The notes below the pieces were generated by a model, which did no database searches, had not been told where the DNA came from, and worked only from the letters and a program-made list of their open reading frames with translations. This document shows, piece after piece, positions 8,827 through 17,280 of a stretch of 64,000 nt of DNA (position 1 is its first letter; every line of letters begins with the position of its first letter). The stretch is from AP-15 sp963736715 (GTDB taxonomy: Bacteria > Pseudomonadota > Alphaproteobacteria > ATCC43930 > CGMCC-115725), in assembly GCA_963736715.1 (NCBI GenBank), contig CAVTQA010000015.1, positions 1-64,000 of the forward strand, given 5' to 3'. Made by a program: the position numbers and the translations under genes.

Positions 8827-9657
8827 ATGGGGCTCGCGCCCCCCGAGGCGCGCGACCGCGCGATCAAAATCCACGGTCCGGAAGCCTTCGAGGGCATGCG
8901 GCGGGCCGGGATGCTCGCCGCCGAGACGCTCGACTTCATCACCCCTCATGTCCGGCCTGGCATCACCACCGGCGAGCTCGACCGCCTGTGCCACGGATTC
9001 ATCGTCGATCACGACGCGATCCCGGCGCCGCTCAACTACCGCGGCTTTCCAAAGTCGATCTGCACCTCGATCAACCACGTCGTCTGCCACGGCATCCCCG
9101 GCGACCGGCGGCTGATGGAAGGCGACATCCTCAACATCGACGTCACCGTGATCCTCGACGGCTGGCACGGCGATACGAGCCGGATGTTTTTTGTCGGTGA
9201 ACGCATCCCATTAAAGGCGAGGCGGCTCGTCGACGTCACCTACGAGGCGATGATGCGCGGCATTGCCGTGGTGCGGCCCGGGGTCCACCTCGGCGCAATC
9301 GGCGATGCCATCCAACGCTACGCCGAGAGCCACCGTTTTTCGGTGGTCCGCGATTTCTGCGGTCACGGCGTCGGGCGGGTCTTTCACGACGCCCCCTCTG
9401 TCCTGCATTACGGCCGGCCCGGAGATGGACCGGCGCTGCGCGAAGGCATGTTCTTCACGGTCGAGCCGATGATCAACGCCGGCCGGTATGAAGTCAAAAT
9501 TCTCAGCGACGGCTGGACCGCGGTCACCAAGGACCGCTCGTTGTCGGCGCAGTTCGAGCATACGATCGGCGTGACCGCGACCGGATACGAGATCTTGACG
9601 ATATCGCCGGCCGGCCTGCACCGGCCGCCCTATCCGGCCGTTGAGGCGCCGGCATGA
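8827..9657 (+). CDS. map: methionine aminopeptidase, type I
   Basis: 276 residues. Removes the N-terminal Met from nascent proteins. All five metal ligands are recognisable: Asp in ILNIDVTV, Asp in HGDTSRMFF, His in CGHGVGRVFH, Glu in TVEPMIN and Glu in FEHTIGVT; the substrate His lies in INHVVCHG. No SH3-like zinc-finger extension, so the short type Ia form. AGGA at 8816-8819 is 7 bases before the ATG at 8827; in-frame ATGs at 8737, 8809, 8821 and 8824 are alternatives. The downstream pncC-like gene starts 13 bases after the stop, so the two are likely co-transcribed. Confidence 0.9.
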   Translation: MGLAPPEARDRAIKIHGPEAFEGMRRAGMLAAETLDFITPHVRPGITTGELDRLCHGFIVDHDAIPAPLNYRGFPKSICTSINHVVCHGIPGDRRLMEGDILNIDVTVILDGWHGDTSRMFFVGERIPLKARRLVDVTYEAMMRGIAVVRPGVHLGAIGDAIQRYAESHRFSVVRDFCGHGVGRVFHDAPSVLHYGRPGDGPALREGMFFTVEPMINAGRYEVKILSDGWTAVTKDRSLSAQFEHTIGVTATGYEILTISPAGLHRPPYPAVEAPA

Positions 9658-9670
9658 GGAGAACGTAGCC

Positions 9671-10156
9671 ATGATCGACGAATTATTGCCCCAAGCAGAA
9701 CGGATCGCAGCCCGGTTGAAAGCGCGCGGCGAGACGATCAGCATCGCCGAATCCTCGACGGCCGGGCTGATCTCGGCGGCATTGCTGGCGATTGCCGGCG
9801 CCTCGGCCTATTTCATGGGAGGGGCGGTCGTCTATACACGGCAGTCGCGAACCGCATTGCTCGAAGTCACCGAGCAGGAGTTGACCGGGATTACCCCCTC
9901 GACCGAGGCTTACGCGCTGCTCTTCGCCCGCAAGATCCGCGGCAAGCTCGCCACGACGTGGGCGGTCGGCGAGACCGGAACCGCCGGGCCGACCGGGAGC
10001 CGCTACGGCCACGCCGCGGGTCACTCCTGCATCGCCGTCATCGGCCCCAATGGCGAGCGCTCGATCACGGTCGAAACCGGCAACAGCGACCGGGTTCACA
10101 ACATGCGCGCCTTTTCCGTCGCCGCTCTCGACGTGCTGGAAAAGGCTCTCAGCTGA
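9671..10156 (+). CDS. pncC: CinA C-terminal-type nicotinamide-nucleotide amidohydrolase
   Basis: 161 residues, the usual length of stand-alone PncC/CinA-C proteins. Motifs in order: SIAESSTAGLISAALLA (canonical E-S-x-T-G-G), YFMGGAVVYTRQSRTALL and VGETGTAGPTGSRYG (canonical G-I-A-G-P). Two usual Gly/Ile positions are changed (STAG, GTAG), but the Ser and Gly framework is intact. It deamidates NMN to NaMN in pyridine-nucleotide salvage. GAGGAGAA precedes the ATG at 9671 by about 8 bases. Confidence 0.85.
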   Translation: MIDELLPQAERIAARLKARGETISIAESSTAGLISAALLAIAGASAYFMGGAVVYTRQSRTALLEVTEQELTGITPSTEAYALLFARKIRGKLATTWAVGETGTAGPTGSRYGHAAGHSCIAVIGPNGERSITVETGNSDRVHNMRAFSVAALDVLEKALS

Positions 10157-10181
10157 CCCAAGCGGAATAGGCTGCTCTGGC

Positions 10182-11009
10182 TCACGCGGCGTCGGCCAGC
10201 TGGCGGAGACGGTAGATTGCGATGTGGCCGATGCGGGCGATCGGCTTCTTCTGCCCGGCATACACGAGCACGTCGAGCTCGACGAAGCGGTGGCCTTTGC
10301 GCTCGTAGTTGGCGGTGACGGCGGCATGGGCCGACAGTTCATCGCCGATACGGGCCGCTGCGAAATGCTGCACCGTGCTGCCGACATGCATCCACGGGCC
10401 CAATACGACATTGTGGCGCAATGCCCAGTTGCCGATGTGCAGAATTGTGCCGGGATGGACGAGGTTCTCCCGGGCGTAGACCGGCTCGGTCTCGCGCACG
10501 GTGTGCAGATATTCCTCGGCGTACTCGTCGGTGACGCGAAACGGGCTTATCGCGAACCGGGCGCCGATTGCGAGCGTCGTCTCGTCGGCCGGCGGGCGCT
10601 CGGCGGGCGGGACCGGCGGCAACGGGATTTCGCTGAAGGCAGGTGGCGGTGCGACCCTTTCTGAAGGCAGTCCGGCATGGCCGGTGACGCAAAGTTCTCC
10701 ATGGCTTTCGATTTGCAGATCGAGCTCGGCCGCCCGCTCGATGGCGGTCACGATCGCGGTGTCGCCGTCATAGACCGGCTTTAGGAGGCGGCACTCGGCG
10801 ATGCCGTGTTCGAGCCAGGCGCGGCCCCAGCGTTGCACCGGCAAGTGGGTCATATAGGCATAGACATCAACACCCGGGACGAGGCCGCCCTTGAACCCGA
10901 ACCGCTGGGCGACCGCGTCGTCGTGGATCTTATTCTCGGATTCCTTCGACGCGTTGAAGGCTTCGACGCGGTACGGGCCCAGATACGATTCTCGGGAAGA
11001 TTCGGTCAT
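10182..11009 (-). CDS. MaoC-like double-hotdog protein
   Basis: 275 residues, cytoplasmic. The pattern is of two tandem hotdog halves: residues 1-130 with a G-x-x-PG turn (GGLVPGVDVYAYMTHL) and residues 145-270 with LVHPGTILHIGNWALRHN, followed by GSTVQHFAAARIGDELSAHA. This resembles MaoC dehydratases and FAS1-type hydratase-like proteins acting on acyl thioesters, but the catalytic D-x-x-x-x-H cannot be placed securely. GAGGAA is 8 bases before the ATG. It is convergent with pncC and divergent from the lactonase-like gene. Confidence 0.6.
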   Translation of the reverse strand: MTESSRESYLGPYRVEAFNASKESENKIHDDAVAQRFGFKGGLVPGVDVYAYMTHLPVQRWGRAWLEHGIAECRLLKPVYDGDTAIVTAIERAAELDLQIESHGELCVTGHAGLPSERVAPPPAFSEIPLPPVPPAERPPADETTLAIGARFAISPFRVTDEYAEEYLHTVRETEPVYARENLVHPGTILHIGNWALRHNVVLGPWMHVGSTVQHFAAARIGDELSAHAAVTANYERKGHRFVELDVLVYAGQKKPIARIGHIAIYRLRQLADAA

Positions 11010-11118
11010 GGCGGGGGTTCCTCGCGTCGGTTATAAGCAGCGGCAGACATAGGCTCGCACTGCCGCTGCGCTTTCGCAATCCCGAGATTGCTGCCCGAGG
11101 CCGCTCCCCGAGGTCACT

Positions 11119-11922
11119 ATGGACGCCCATCTCCCTGAATACGAGGTCTACGCGATCCGTTACGCCGAGCGCGATGCCCGGCGTTCCGACCATTTTATCG
11201 GCGGCGACCCGCACGACGGCCCGATGCCGATGGACTATTTCGTGTGGGTCGCCACCGCGCCGCATCATACTGTCGTGATCGACACCGGCTTTACTGCCGA
11301 GGTCGCAGCGGCGCGCAAGCGGCGGTTTCTGCGCTGCCCGATCGAGGCGCTCTCGCTGGTCGGCGTCGACGGCAATGCCGTCAAGGACGTCGTGCTGACC
11401 CACATGCACTACGACCATGTGGGCAATTTTCACCGCCTCCCCAATGCGCAGTTCCACCTGCAAGAGGTGGAATTGCACTACACGACCGGCCACCACATGC
11501 GCCATCCGTTCCTCGCCCGCTCTTTCGAGGTCGAGGACGTGGTCGGGATCGTGCGGCTCAATTTCGCGCAGCGCGTCAAGCTCTATGACGGCCCCGCAGA
11601 GCTGTCTCCAGGCATCACCTTGCATCCGGTCGGCGGGCATACGCCGGGCATGCAGTTCGTCCGCGTCCATACCAGCCGCGGCTGGGTCGTGCTGGCTTCC
11701 GACGTCACCCATTATTACGAGAACATGGAGACGGGCCGGCCCTTCACCGCGGCCTTCAACATCGGTGACATGCTCGACGCCTACGACGCCTTGCGCGCCC
11801 ATGCGCCGAGCCCGCATCACATCATCCCCGGGCACGACCCGCTGGTCATGCGGCAATACCCGGCGCCGCGGCCGGAGCTCGAAGGCGTGGTGGTCCGCCT
11901 CGACGTGATGCCGAGAGGTTAG
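11119..11922 (+). CDS. metallo-beta-lactamase-fold hydrolase, AHL-lactonase-like
   Basis: 267 residues. The binuclear zinc motif HMHYDH is at residues 95-100, with a further His in VGGHTPGMQF, Asp in ASDVTHYYEN and the C-terminal PGHDPLVM. The spacing and the N-terminal PMPMDYFVWVAT block fit the N-acyl-homoserine-lactonase branch (AiiA/AttM relatives), so a lactone ring is a plausible substrate, though the branch also includes other hydrolases. No signal peptide. GAGG lies 5-6 bases before the ATG. Confidence 0.75.
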   Translation: MDAHLPEYEVYAIRYAERDARRSDHFIGGDPHDGPMPMDYFVWVATAPHHTVVIDTGFTAEVAAARKRRFLRCPIEALSLVGVDGNAVKDVVLTHMHYDHVGNFHRLPNAQFHLQEVELHYTTGHHMRHPFLARSFEVEDVVGIVRLNFAQRVKLYDGPAELSPGITLHPVGGHTPGMQFVRVHTSRGWVVLASDVTHYYENMETGRPFTAAFNIGDMLDAYDALRAHAPSPHHIIPGHDPLVMRQYPAPRPELEGVVVRLDVMPRG

Positions 11923-11994
11923 GCAGGCGAGGGGGGACGCGCCGGTTGCAATTTCTCGCTTGCCGCTCTAGATCCCTGGCCGAGCGGCCGCTAT

Positions 11995-12070
11995 GTCCCC
12001 ATCGTCTAGAGGCCTAGGACATCGCCCTTTCACGGCGGTAACAGGGGTTCGAATCCCCTTGGGGACGCCA
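11995..12070 (+). tRNA. tRNA-Glu (anticodon TTC)
   Basis: 76 bases including an encoded CCA. Acceptor arms GTCCCCA (11995-12001) and TGGGGAC (12060-12066) pair perfectly. The anticodon loop reads CTTTCAC between CGCC and GGCG, giving TTC. The T-arm has GGTTCGAATCC. The discriminator base is G. All parts of the cloverleaf are present. Confidence 0.95.
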
Positions 12071-12152
12071 CTGATGGTTGCCGATCAGCTGCGGTTGTCT
12101 TGACCGTCGCCGCAGCGAACCGACGGCTGAGGTCTGTCTCGTGCGCGAATGG

Positions 12153-12281
12153 ATGGTGCACTGGAAAATTGTTGCCGATTGGCTCGTTGGAATCGGAACA
12201 GTCTTTCTTGGGATAGCCGCTATTTCTGCCGCTCGGATTGAACGCTGGTGGCGTTATCCGAAATGGAGTCTGACACCGTAA
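12153..12281 (+). CDS. possible 42-residue single-membrane-segment protein or fragment
   Basis: Begins 83 bases after tRNA-Glu. The segment IVADWLVGIGTVFLGIAAI, followed by a basic W-R-Y-P-K tail, resembles the first transmembrane helix of small hypothetical proteins often found in mobile regions, cut short. It overlaps the 3' end of the convergent methyltransferase gene. Either a truncated remnant or chance; not assigned. Confidence 0.25.
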   Translation: MVHWKIVADWLVGIGTVFLGIAAISAARIERWWRYPKWSLTP

Positions 12282-12903
12282 ATGCGGTTTGTCTGCGATA
12301 CCGACCCCGCGTAGCTACGACGATCGCGCGAGGGGAGTCTTGCCAGGGGCACTCGACACCGCCGAACCCTGCCTCGCGCAGCGCCGACAGATGCGGCTCG
12401 ACACCCTCTACAAATCGGTCGCAGTTCAAGAAACAGCCATCGGGTTTGAGCAGATCGTGGATCGCCCGGTAGCAGGCGAAGATCTTTTCGGGGTCGCGCA
12501 GATTGTGCAGGGCGATGGCGGATACGGCGAGGTCGAACGGGCCGCCGACCCGCTTTGGCCATGACGGATCAACGAGGTCGCAGAGGACGTAGCGGAGCTG
12601 ATCCGACCGGTCGGCGAGACGCTGGCGGGCGCGGTCGAGCATCGGCCGGGAATAATCCTGCAACGTGACGCGGGCCGCCGGAAAGGCCTGCAATGCCTCT
12701 TCGGTGACCGCGCCATAACCCGCACCGACGTCCAGCACGTCCAACTCGGCATCGCGCGGAAACGGCGCAAGCGACAACATTCGCCGCAAGAGCGGGCGCC
12801 GCTCGGGGTCGCGTGTCGCGTCTCGCGCGATCCATTCCGCTACGTAATCGGTCGAGTGCCAATCGTGCGGGAACAAGGTGAAGCCTTCGGTCTTTTCGGG
12901 CAT
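12220..12903 (-). CDS. class I SAM-dependent methyltransferase
   Basis: 227 residues. The SAM-binding motif I is LDVLDVGAGYGAVTEEAL, motif II has an acidic LQDYSRPML, and motif IV is FDLAVSAIALHNL, so the fold is the UbiE/type-11 methyltransferase kind. The His in the HNL motif and the LLKPDG post-motif are typical. Substrate unknown. The ATG at 12903 (MPEKTEG) has GAGG upstream with 9-base spacing. The last about 25 residues look nonconserved and overlap the small reading frame after tRNA-Glu. Confidence 0.75.
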   Translation of the reverse strand: MPEKTEGFTLFPHDWHSTDYVAEWIARDATRDPERRPLLRRMLSLAPFPRDAELDVLDVGAGYGAVTEEALQAFPAARVTLQDYSRPMLDRARQRLADRSDQLRYVLCDLVDPSWPKRVGGPFDLAVSAIALHNLRDPEKIFACYRAIHDLLKPDGCFLNCDRFVEGVEPHLSALREAGFGGVECPWQDSPRAIVVATRGRYRRQTAFTVSDSISDNATSVQSERQK

Positions 12904-13170
12904 CGGGGCAAACCTCGCTGGATGAAATTTCGAATCGCTGCGGCGCTCACGCTTCAGGCGGCCAACCGTCCGGGAACAACGGGGCGGGCGGAATCCGGCC
13001 ATAACCGCAGTTTAACCCAACTCGTGCAGAATTTCTCGACAGGAGCCAACGGATCGGTTTAGTTTCGGGTTTATGTTCGCTCTATGTTCTCTGAATGACA
13101 GTCGACGGACGGTCGCCGGACGAAGCTGGCGACTGCGTCGCGAGCGGGCCCCCGACATTCGGGAGCGCAG

Positions 13171-14478
13171 GTGTCGATAGAGCTGCTACCGGCTGTCAGT
13201 CTCGCCGTCGCGATTGTCGGGGCGGCGCTCGGGGCGGCGATACTTGTTCGCCTCCGCCTCGATCCCGCCTTGCAACAGCAGACCCTCGAAGCCTCGCTGG
13301 CGAGGCTGGAGCAAGGGTTGCGCGACGAGCTTGCGCGCGGGCGGCAAGAGAGCGCCATGGGCTCGAAAATGTTGCGCGAAGAGGCAGCGGCGAGCGCCAA
13401 GGCATTGCGCGAGGAGGTCCAGCATACACTGCGGCAGCTGGGGGACCGCCTCGGTGTCGCGGTAACGGAGCTCGCCCGGAAATCGGAGACCCAGCAGGAC
13501 GCGCTGCGCAACACGGTCGAGGGCCGCCTGGACGTGCTGCGTTCGGAGAATGCCGCGAAGCTCGAGCAAATGCGGCAGACAGTCGACGAAAAGCTGCAAG
13601 GAACGCTGGAGCAGCGGCTCGGCGCATCGTTCAAGATGGTCAATGACTCGCTGACCCGGGTGCACGAGAGCGTCGGCGAGATGCAGGCGCTCGCAACTGG
13701 CGTCGGCGATCTGAAGCGTATCCTCGGCAACGTCAAATCGCGGGGAACCTGGGGCGAGGTGGCGCTCGGCAACATCCTCGAGGAGATCCTGTCGGCCGAC
13801 CAATACGCGCGCAATGTCGAGGTGCGGCCACGCAGCAATCAGCGGGTCGAGTTCGCGGTCAAATTGCCGGGTGACGGTGAGATGCCGTTGTGGCTGCCAC
13901 TCGACGCGAAATACCCGACCGAGGATTACGACCGGCTGGTCGAGGCGAGCGAGCGTGGCGATCTGGAAACGGTCGAGGCGGCATTGCGCGGCATCGAAAC
14001 CCGGGTGCGCAGCGCCGCCAGAGACATTTGCGCGAAATACGTGGCGCCGCCGCACAGCACCGACTTCGCTGTCATGTTCCTGCCGACCGAGGGGCTGTTC
14101 GCGGAGGTCATCAGGCGGCCGGGCCTTGTCGATTGGCTGCAGCGCGAATGCCACATCATGGTGGCGGGCCCGACGACGCTGGTCTCGCTGCTGACCTCGT
14201 TGCGCATGGGGTTCCGCGCCCTGGCGATCCAGCAGCGTTCGAGCGAAGTCTGGCAGGTCCTCTCGGCGGTCAAGACCGAATTCGAGAAATTCGGCGGCGT
14301 TCTCGACAAGGTCCACAAGAAGCTGGACGAGGCGCAGAAAGTCGTCGAGGAGGCCGGCATCCGCCGCCGCGCAATGGACCGGAAACTGCGGGGTGTCGAG
14401 GTTTTGCCGGAGGCCGAGGCCATCGCATTGCTCGAACTCGCGGTTCTGGTCGAAGACGCCCGTGAGGCCGCAGAGTAG
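13171..14478 (+). CDS. rmuC: DNA recombination protein RmuC
   Basis: 435 residues. Residues 4-26 form an N-terminal membrane anchor, residues 30-165 a long Glu/Arg/Gln-rich coiled coil, and residues 175-400 the RmuC nuclease-like core, with GNVKSRGTWGEVALGNILEE, LPLDAKYPTEDY, FMFLPTE-type FAVMFLPTEGLFAEV and GPTTLVSLLTSLRMGFRAL. The family limits inversions at short repeats and has a PD-(D/E)xK-like fold. Starts with GTG; GGGAG is 5 bases upstream. A palindromic repeat follows the stop. Confidence 0.9.
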   Translation: MSIELLPAVSLAVAIVGAALGAAILVRLRLDPALQQQTLEASLARLEQGLRDELARGRQESAMGSKMLREEAAASAKALREEVQHTLRQLGDRLGVAVTELARKSETQQDALRNTVEGRLDVLRSENAAKLEQMRQTVDEKLQGTLEQRLGASFKMVNDSLTRVHESVGEMQALATGVGDLKRILGNVKSRGTWGEVALGNILEEILSADQYARNVEVRPRSNQRVEFAVKLPGDGEMPLWLPLDAKYPTEDYDRLVEASERGDLETVEAALRGIETRVRSAARDICAKYVAPPHSTDFAVMFLPTEGLFAEVIRRPGLVDWLQRECHIMVAGPTTLVSLLTSLRMGFRALAIQQRSSEVWQVLSAVKTEFEKFGGVLDKVHKKLDEAQKVVEEAGIRRRAMDRKLRGVEVLPEAEAIALLELAVLVEDAREAAE

Positions 14479-14480
14479 CG

Positions 14481-14573
14481 CCTCACCCCGACCCTCTCCC
14501 CGCAAGCGCAGGGCGAGGGTGAACCGCGTATCCCCTCGCCCCGCGCTTGCGGGGAGAGGGTTAGGGTGAGGGG
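14481..14573. repeat. REP-like palindromic element after rmuC
   Basis: Two arms face each other: CCTCACCCCGACCCTCTCCC at 14481-14500 and the nearly complementary GGGAGAGGGTTAGGGTGAGG ending at 14573, each with an inner GCAAGCG/CGCTTGCGG palindrome. Related copies occur at 54361-54405 and 62528-62593. It belongs to the dispersed palindromes common in GC-rich proteobacteria, and may act as a bidirectional terminator between rmuC and the convergent thioesterase gene. Confidence 0.75.
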
Positions 14574-14577
14574 CCCT

Positions 14578-15057
14578 TTACGCGGGCATCGCGATCCGCC
14601 GGCCAGCCCAATCGGGGTGCGGAAGATGGGCGTGCGCCGCCGCTGCAGCAGCGACGCGCTCCCGCACCCCGTTCGGAAACGGCACGACCCGGCGTGTCCG
14701 AGATTGACGTGCAGGTACATCAATTCTTGCGTAGCGGCGCGCCGCCCGCTCGCGATCATGAACATCTCGTGCGCCAGATACAGCCGTTTGCCGTCCAAGC
14801 CGAGGATCTGCGTGCTGACGCGCACGCGGTCACCGCAGCAGCAATTCGCGCTCGTACAAATTGTGTGTCTCGACCACGAAGGTGCCGTTGCCGGTGCTGT
14901 CCTTGTATTGGCGGCCGATGCCGATGGCGTCGAACAGCGCATCGGTCGCGTAGTCGAACAGCACCGTGTAATAGGCGAGGTTCATATGGTCGTTGGCGTC
15001 GATCCACTCACGCAGAACCTCGCCCTCGTAACGCTCGAACGGTGCCGGGATGCTCAT
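14578..15057 (-). pseudogene. hotdog acyl-CoA thioesterase, two frameshifts
   Basis: Three frames together give a 4HBT-type thioesterase of about 160 residues. Frame A starts at 15057 and carries EWIDANDHMNLAYYTVLFDY, the catalytic D-x-N-x-H-M-N motif. A one-base insertion near 14835 moves reading to GDRVRVSTQILGLDGKRLYL. A one-base loss near 14702 moves it to RRVVPFPNGVRERVAA, ending at TAA 14578-14580. Both frame changes are seen directly by continuing homology. Its ATG overlaps the stop of the methyltransferase frame upstream (ATGA), so translational coupling is preserved although the body is broken. Confidence 0.75.
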
Positions 15058-15841
15058 TGCGCGGGGCGTTGCGAGGCGAGGATCGCCACCGGATAGGCAT
15101 AGTGGATCCGCTCGCCCTCGATACGGACCGGCACGCCGAGCCGATCATCCGACTGCGGAAGCCTTGAACAGCTCGATAATCTTGGCGTCGTCGCCCGGCT
15201 CGGGGAAGGAGCGGGCCAGCAGGTTCCGCACCTCGTCCCGCAATTCGTAGAAGGTCGCCTCAGGCTCCGGCACCCCGGCCTCGCCGAACAAGCCTTTCAG
15301 CTCGGCCAAGGTCAGCGAACGCATATGCGAGGGGTCGCGCAGACGCTCCAACCGGTTGAACTCACGCCGCTTTGGCAGGGTCCTGGCGAGGCATACATAT
15401 CGACAACGACCAGGCGTCCGCCGGGCGCGCAGACGCGGGCCATTTCCCGCAAGACCGCGGCCGGGTCCGGAGAAATGGTGCACCGAGAAGCGCGTGACGA
15501 CGATGGTGAAAGCTGCCGTCCTCGAACGGCAGGGAATTCACATCTCCCTGCCGCCACTCGACATTCGTCAGACCCTTTTCCGCCGCGAGCCTCTGCGCCT
15601 GCTCGAGCATTGCCGGGGTTACGTCGATACCGGTCGCCCGACGCACATGCGGGGCGAAGGCGCACACGACGATGCCGCCGCCGCAGGCGAGATCGAGAAC
15701 CGTATCGTCCGGTCCCGGCCGAGCGGCCTCGACGATCATCCGCAGCGCGTCCGCGTTGGTGATCGGGGCAGCGGTGCTGAACAATGCCGCCTGCCGCGTG
15801 AACTGGTCCAGGATCAGGCCTTGATGGCTCGCGTCGGTCAT
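15054..15841 (-). pseudogene. SAM-dependent methyltransferase, about five frameshifts
   Basis: The start at 15841 gives a methyltransferase N-terminus with VLDLACGGGIVVCAFAPHV (motif I) and SLPFEDGSF. Homology then hops frames near 15509, 15470, 15388, 15364 and 15146: TIVVTRFSVHHF; PDPAAVLREMARVCAPGGRL; DPAKAA; EFNRLERLRDPSHMRSLTL; and finally GVPVRIEGERIHYAYPVAIL to a TGA at 15054-15056. The reassembled protein would be about 262 residues of the UbiE/Methyltransf_11 kind. ATGA overlaps link it to the reductase upstream and the thioesterase downstream. Confidence 0.7.
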
Positions 15842-16831
15842 TGGAGCGGCCCGTTGGGCAGCACCAGGACCTTGCCGTGCCGGCCGCCTTGCTGCGCTCT
15901 AATAAGTGCCGATCGGATCTCTTCGATCGGGTAGAACGCGTCGATGGGTGCCCTGAGCATGCCCTCGCGGAGCTTGGCCGCGAGATCGGCATAGATCCCG
16001 CGCACCTGTTCAGGTGTGCGCTTCGCGAGGCCGCGGCCGAGATTGAACCCGGTCAGGTTGACGCCGCGCATATTGACTGCGGCGCGGCTCATCACCGGGT
16101 CCTCGCCCGACATCGACCCATAGCTCACCACGACGCCGCCATCGGCGACGCAGTCTCCGATCCGTTTGCAGGCCTCCCCGGAGACGGCGTCGATGCCGAG
16201 CCGGATCGGCGCTCCGCCGGTCGCCGCCCAGGCGCGCTCAGCCAGATCGGGGCCGTCCTTCAGGACGAGCATCCGCACCGAGATCGCGCAGTTCTCCGGC
16301 GACATCGTCGCGGCGTACAACATTGACCGTGCGCACGCCGCGCTGCTTGGCCAGCACGATCACATGCCGCCCGACCGCCGAATTCGCGACGTTCTGGATC
16401 ACCCAATCTCCCGGCTTCAGCGCGACGTGATCCTCCAGCAGCAACAGCGCGGTCGGCGGATTAATGCGCAGCATCGCCGCCTGCGCCAGATCCAGCCCCG
16501 GCGGGATCGGCACCGCGTCCTCGGCTTTGACGCGGCGGCGCTGCGTCCAATTCTCGCGCTGCATATTGATTACCAGATCGCCGGGTTTGACGTGCGTGAC
16601 GCCGGCGCCGACGGCAATGACGCGCCCGAGGCCTTCGGCGCCGGGTGTCGCCGGCAATGGCGGGCGCAGCCGGTAGCTGCCGCGGCAGAACGAGATGTCC
16701 GCCGGGTTGATCGGAAAAGCCAACACGTCGAAAACGACCTCACCAGGGCCGGGGTCGCCGACGGCCGGTGCATCGATGCAATGTGCGACCTCTTCCGGGG
16801 CGCCATAGGCGGTGATCTCGATCTTCTTCAT
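15838..16831 (-). pseudogene. MECR-like NADPH-dependent enoyl-thioester reductase, one frameshift
   Basis: Zinc-free medium-chain dehydrogenase/reductase of about 330 residues. The first part, from 16831, has INPADISFCRGSYRLRPPLP and QNVANSAVGRHVIVLAKQRG, matching mitochondrial-type trans-2-enoyl thioester reductases. Near 16280 the frame shifts from LRDLGAD to VLKDGPDLAERAWAATGG, continuing through GGVVVSYGSMSG to HGKVLVLPNGPLQ. Expected role: reduction of an enoyl-CoA/ACP in a lipid pathway. The stop overlaps the next gene's ATG (ATGA). Confidence 0.75.
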
Positions 16832-16858
16832 CCGACACTCCGCATTCCGTGATTTTCG

Positions 16859-17264
16859 TCACGCTCGCGCGCAGACATCGACATAGGCTCTGACATAGAC
16901 CATTGGCGCGCCGCCGCCGAATGCTTCCAGGTTTTTCGCACCGGCGGCAACGCGCGTGTTGTGTTCGTCGATGCCATTGACTTCAACGTGCACTTGCTCG
17001 ACGCCCAAGGGATCGATCGACTTCAAGATTACCCGATGGCGCTGCAACTGCTGGTCGAAGCTCGTTATCGGCCGGGGCGCCTGGTAAAACCAGGAATGCA
17101 CCGGCGCGCTGTTCAAGCGTGTCGGTGAGGCAATGAGCAAACCGCTGATAATTCTGGCGTACCTGCCAGGTCCAGGTATCTTCGGGGGCGGCCCGGACAT
17201 TATCCGGACTGACACAGGCGGTCAGCAGTGCCGTCAGGGCCAGCGCGAGCATCGGCTTGATCAT
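16859..17264 (-). pseudogene. small lipoprotein, one frameshift
   Basis: The start at 17264 gives a lipoprotein signal MIKPMLALALTALLTAC, with Cys17 in a good lipobox (LTAC), then DTWTWQVRQNYQRFAHCLTD. Near 17108 homologous reading moves to another frame (APVHSWFYQAPRPITSFDQQ) and ends with AFGGGAPMVYVRAYVDV at 16859. The reassembled product is about 134 residues, anchored in the envelope, of unknown function. It lies 16 bases after the SDR stop and 27 bases before the reductase. Confidence 0.55.
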
Positions 17265-17280
17265 CCCGCCCCAGCCACCC

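Noticed and set aside
12071..13170. Genomic island integrated at tRNA-Glu
   Set aside because: No integrase, no second copy of the tRNA 3' end and no flanking repeat is visible; the genes nearby have ordinary composition.
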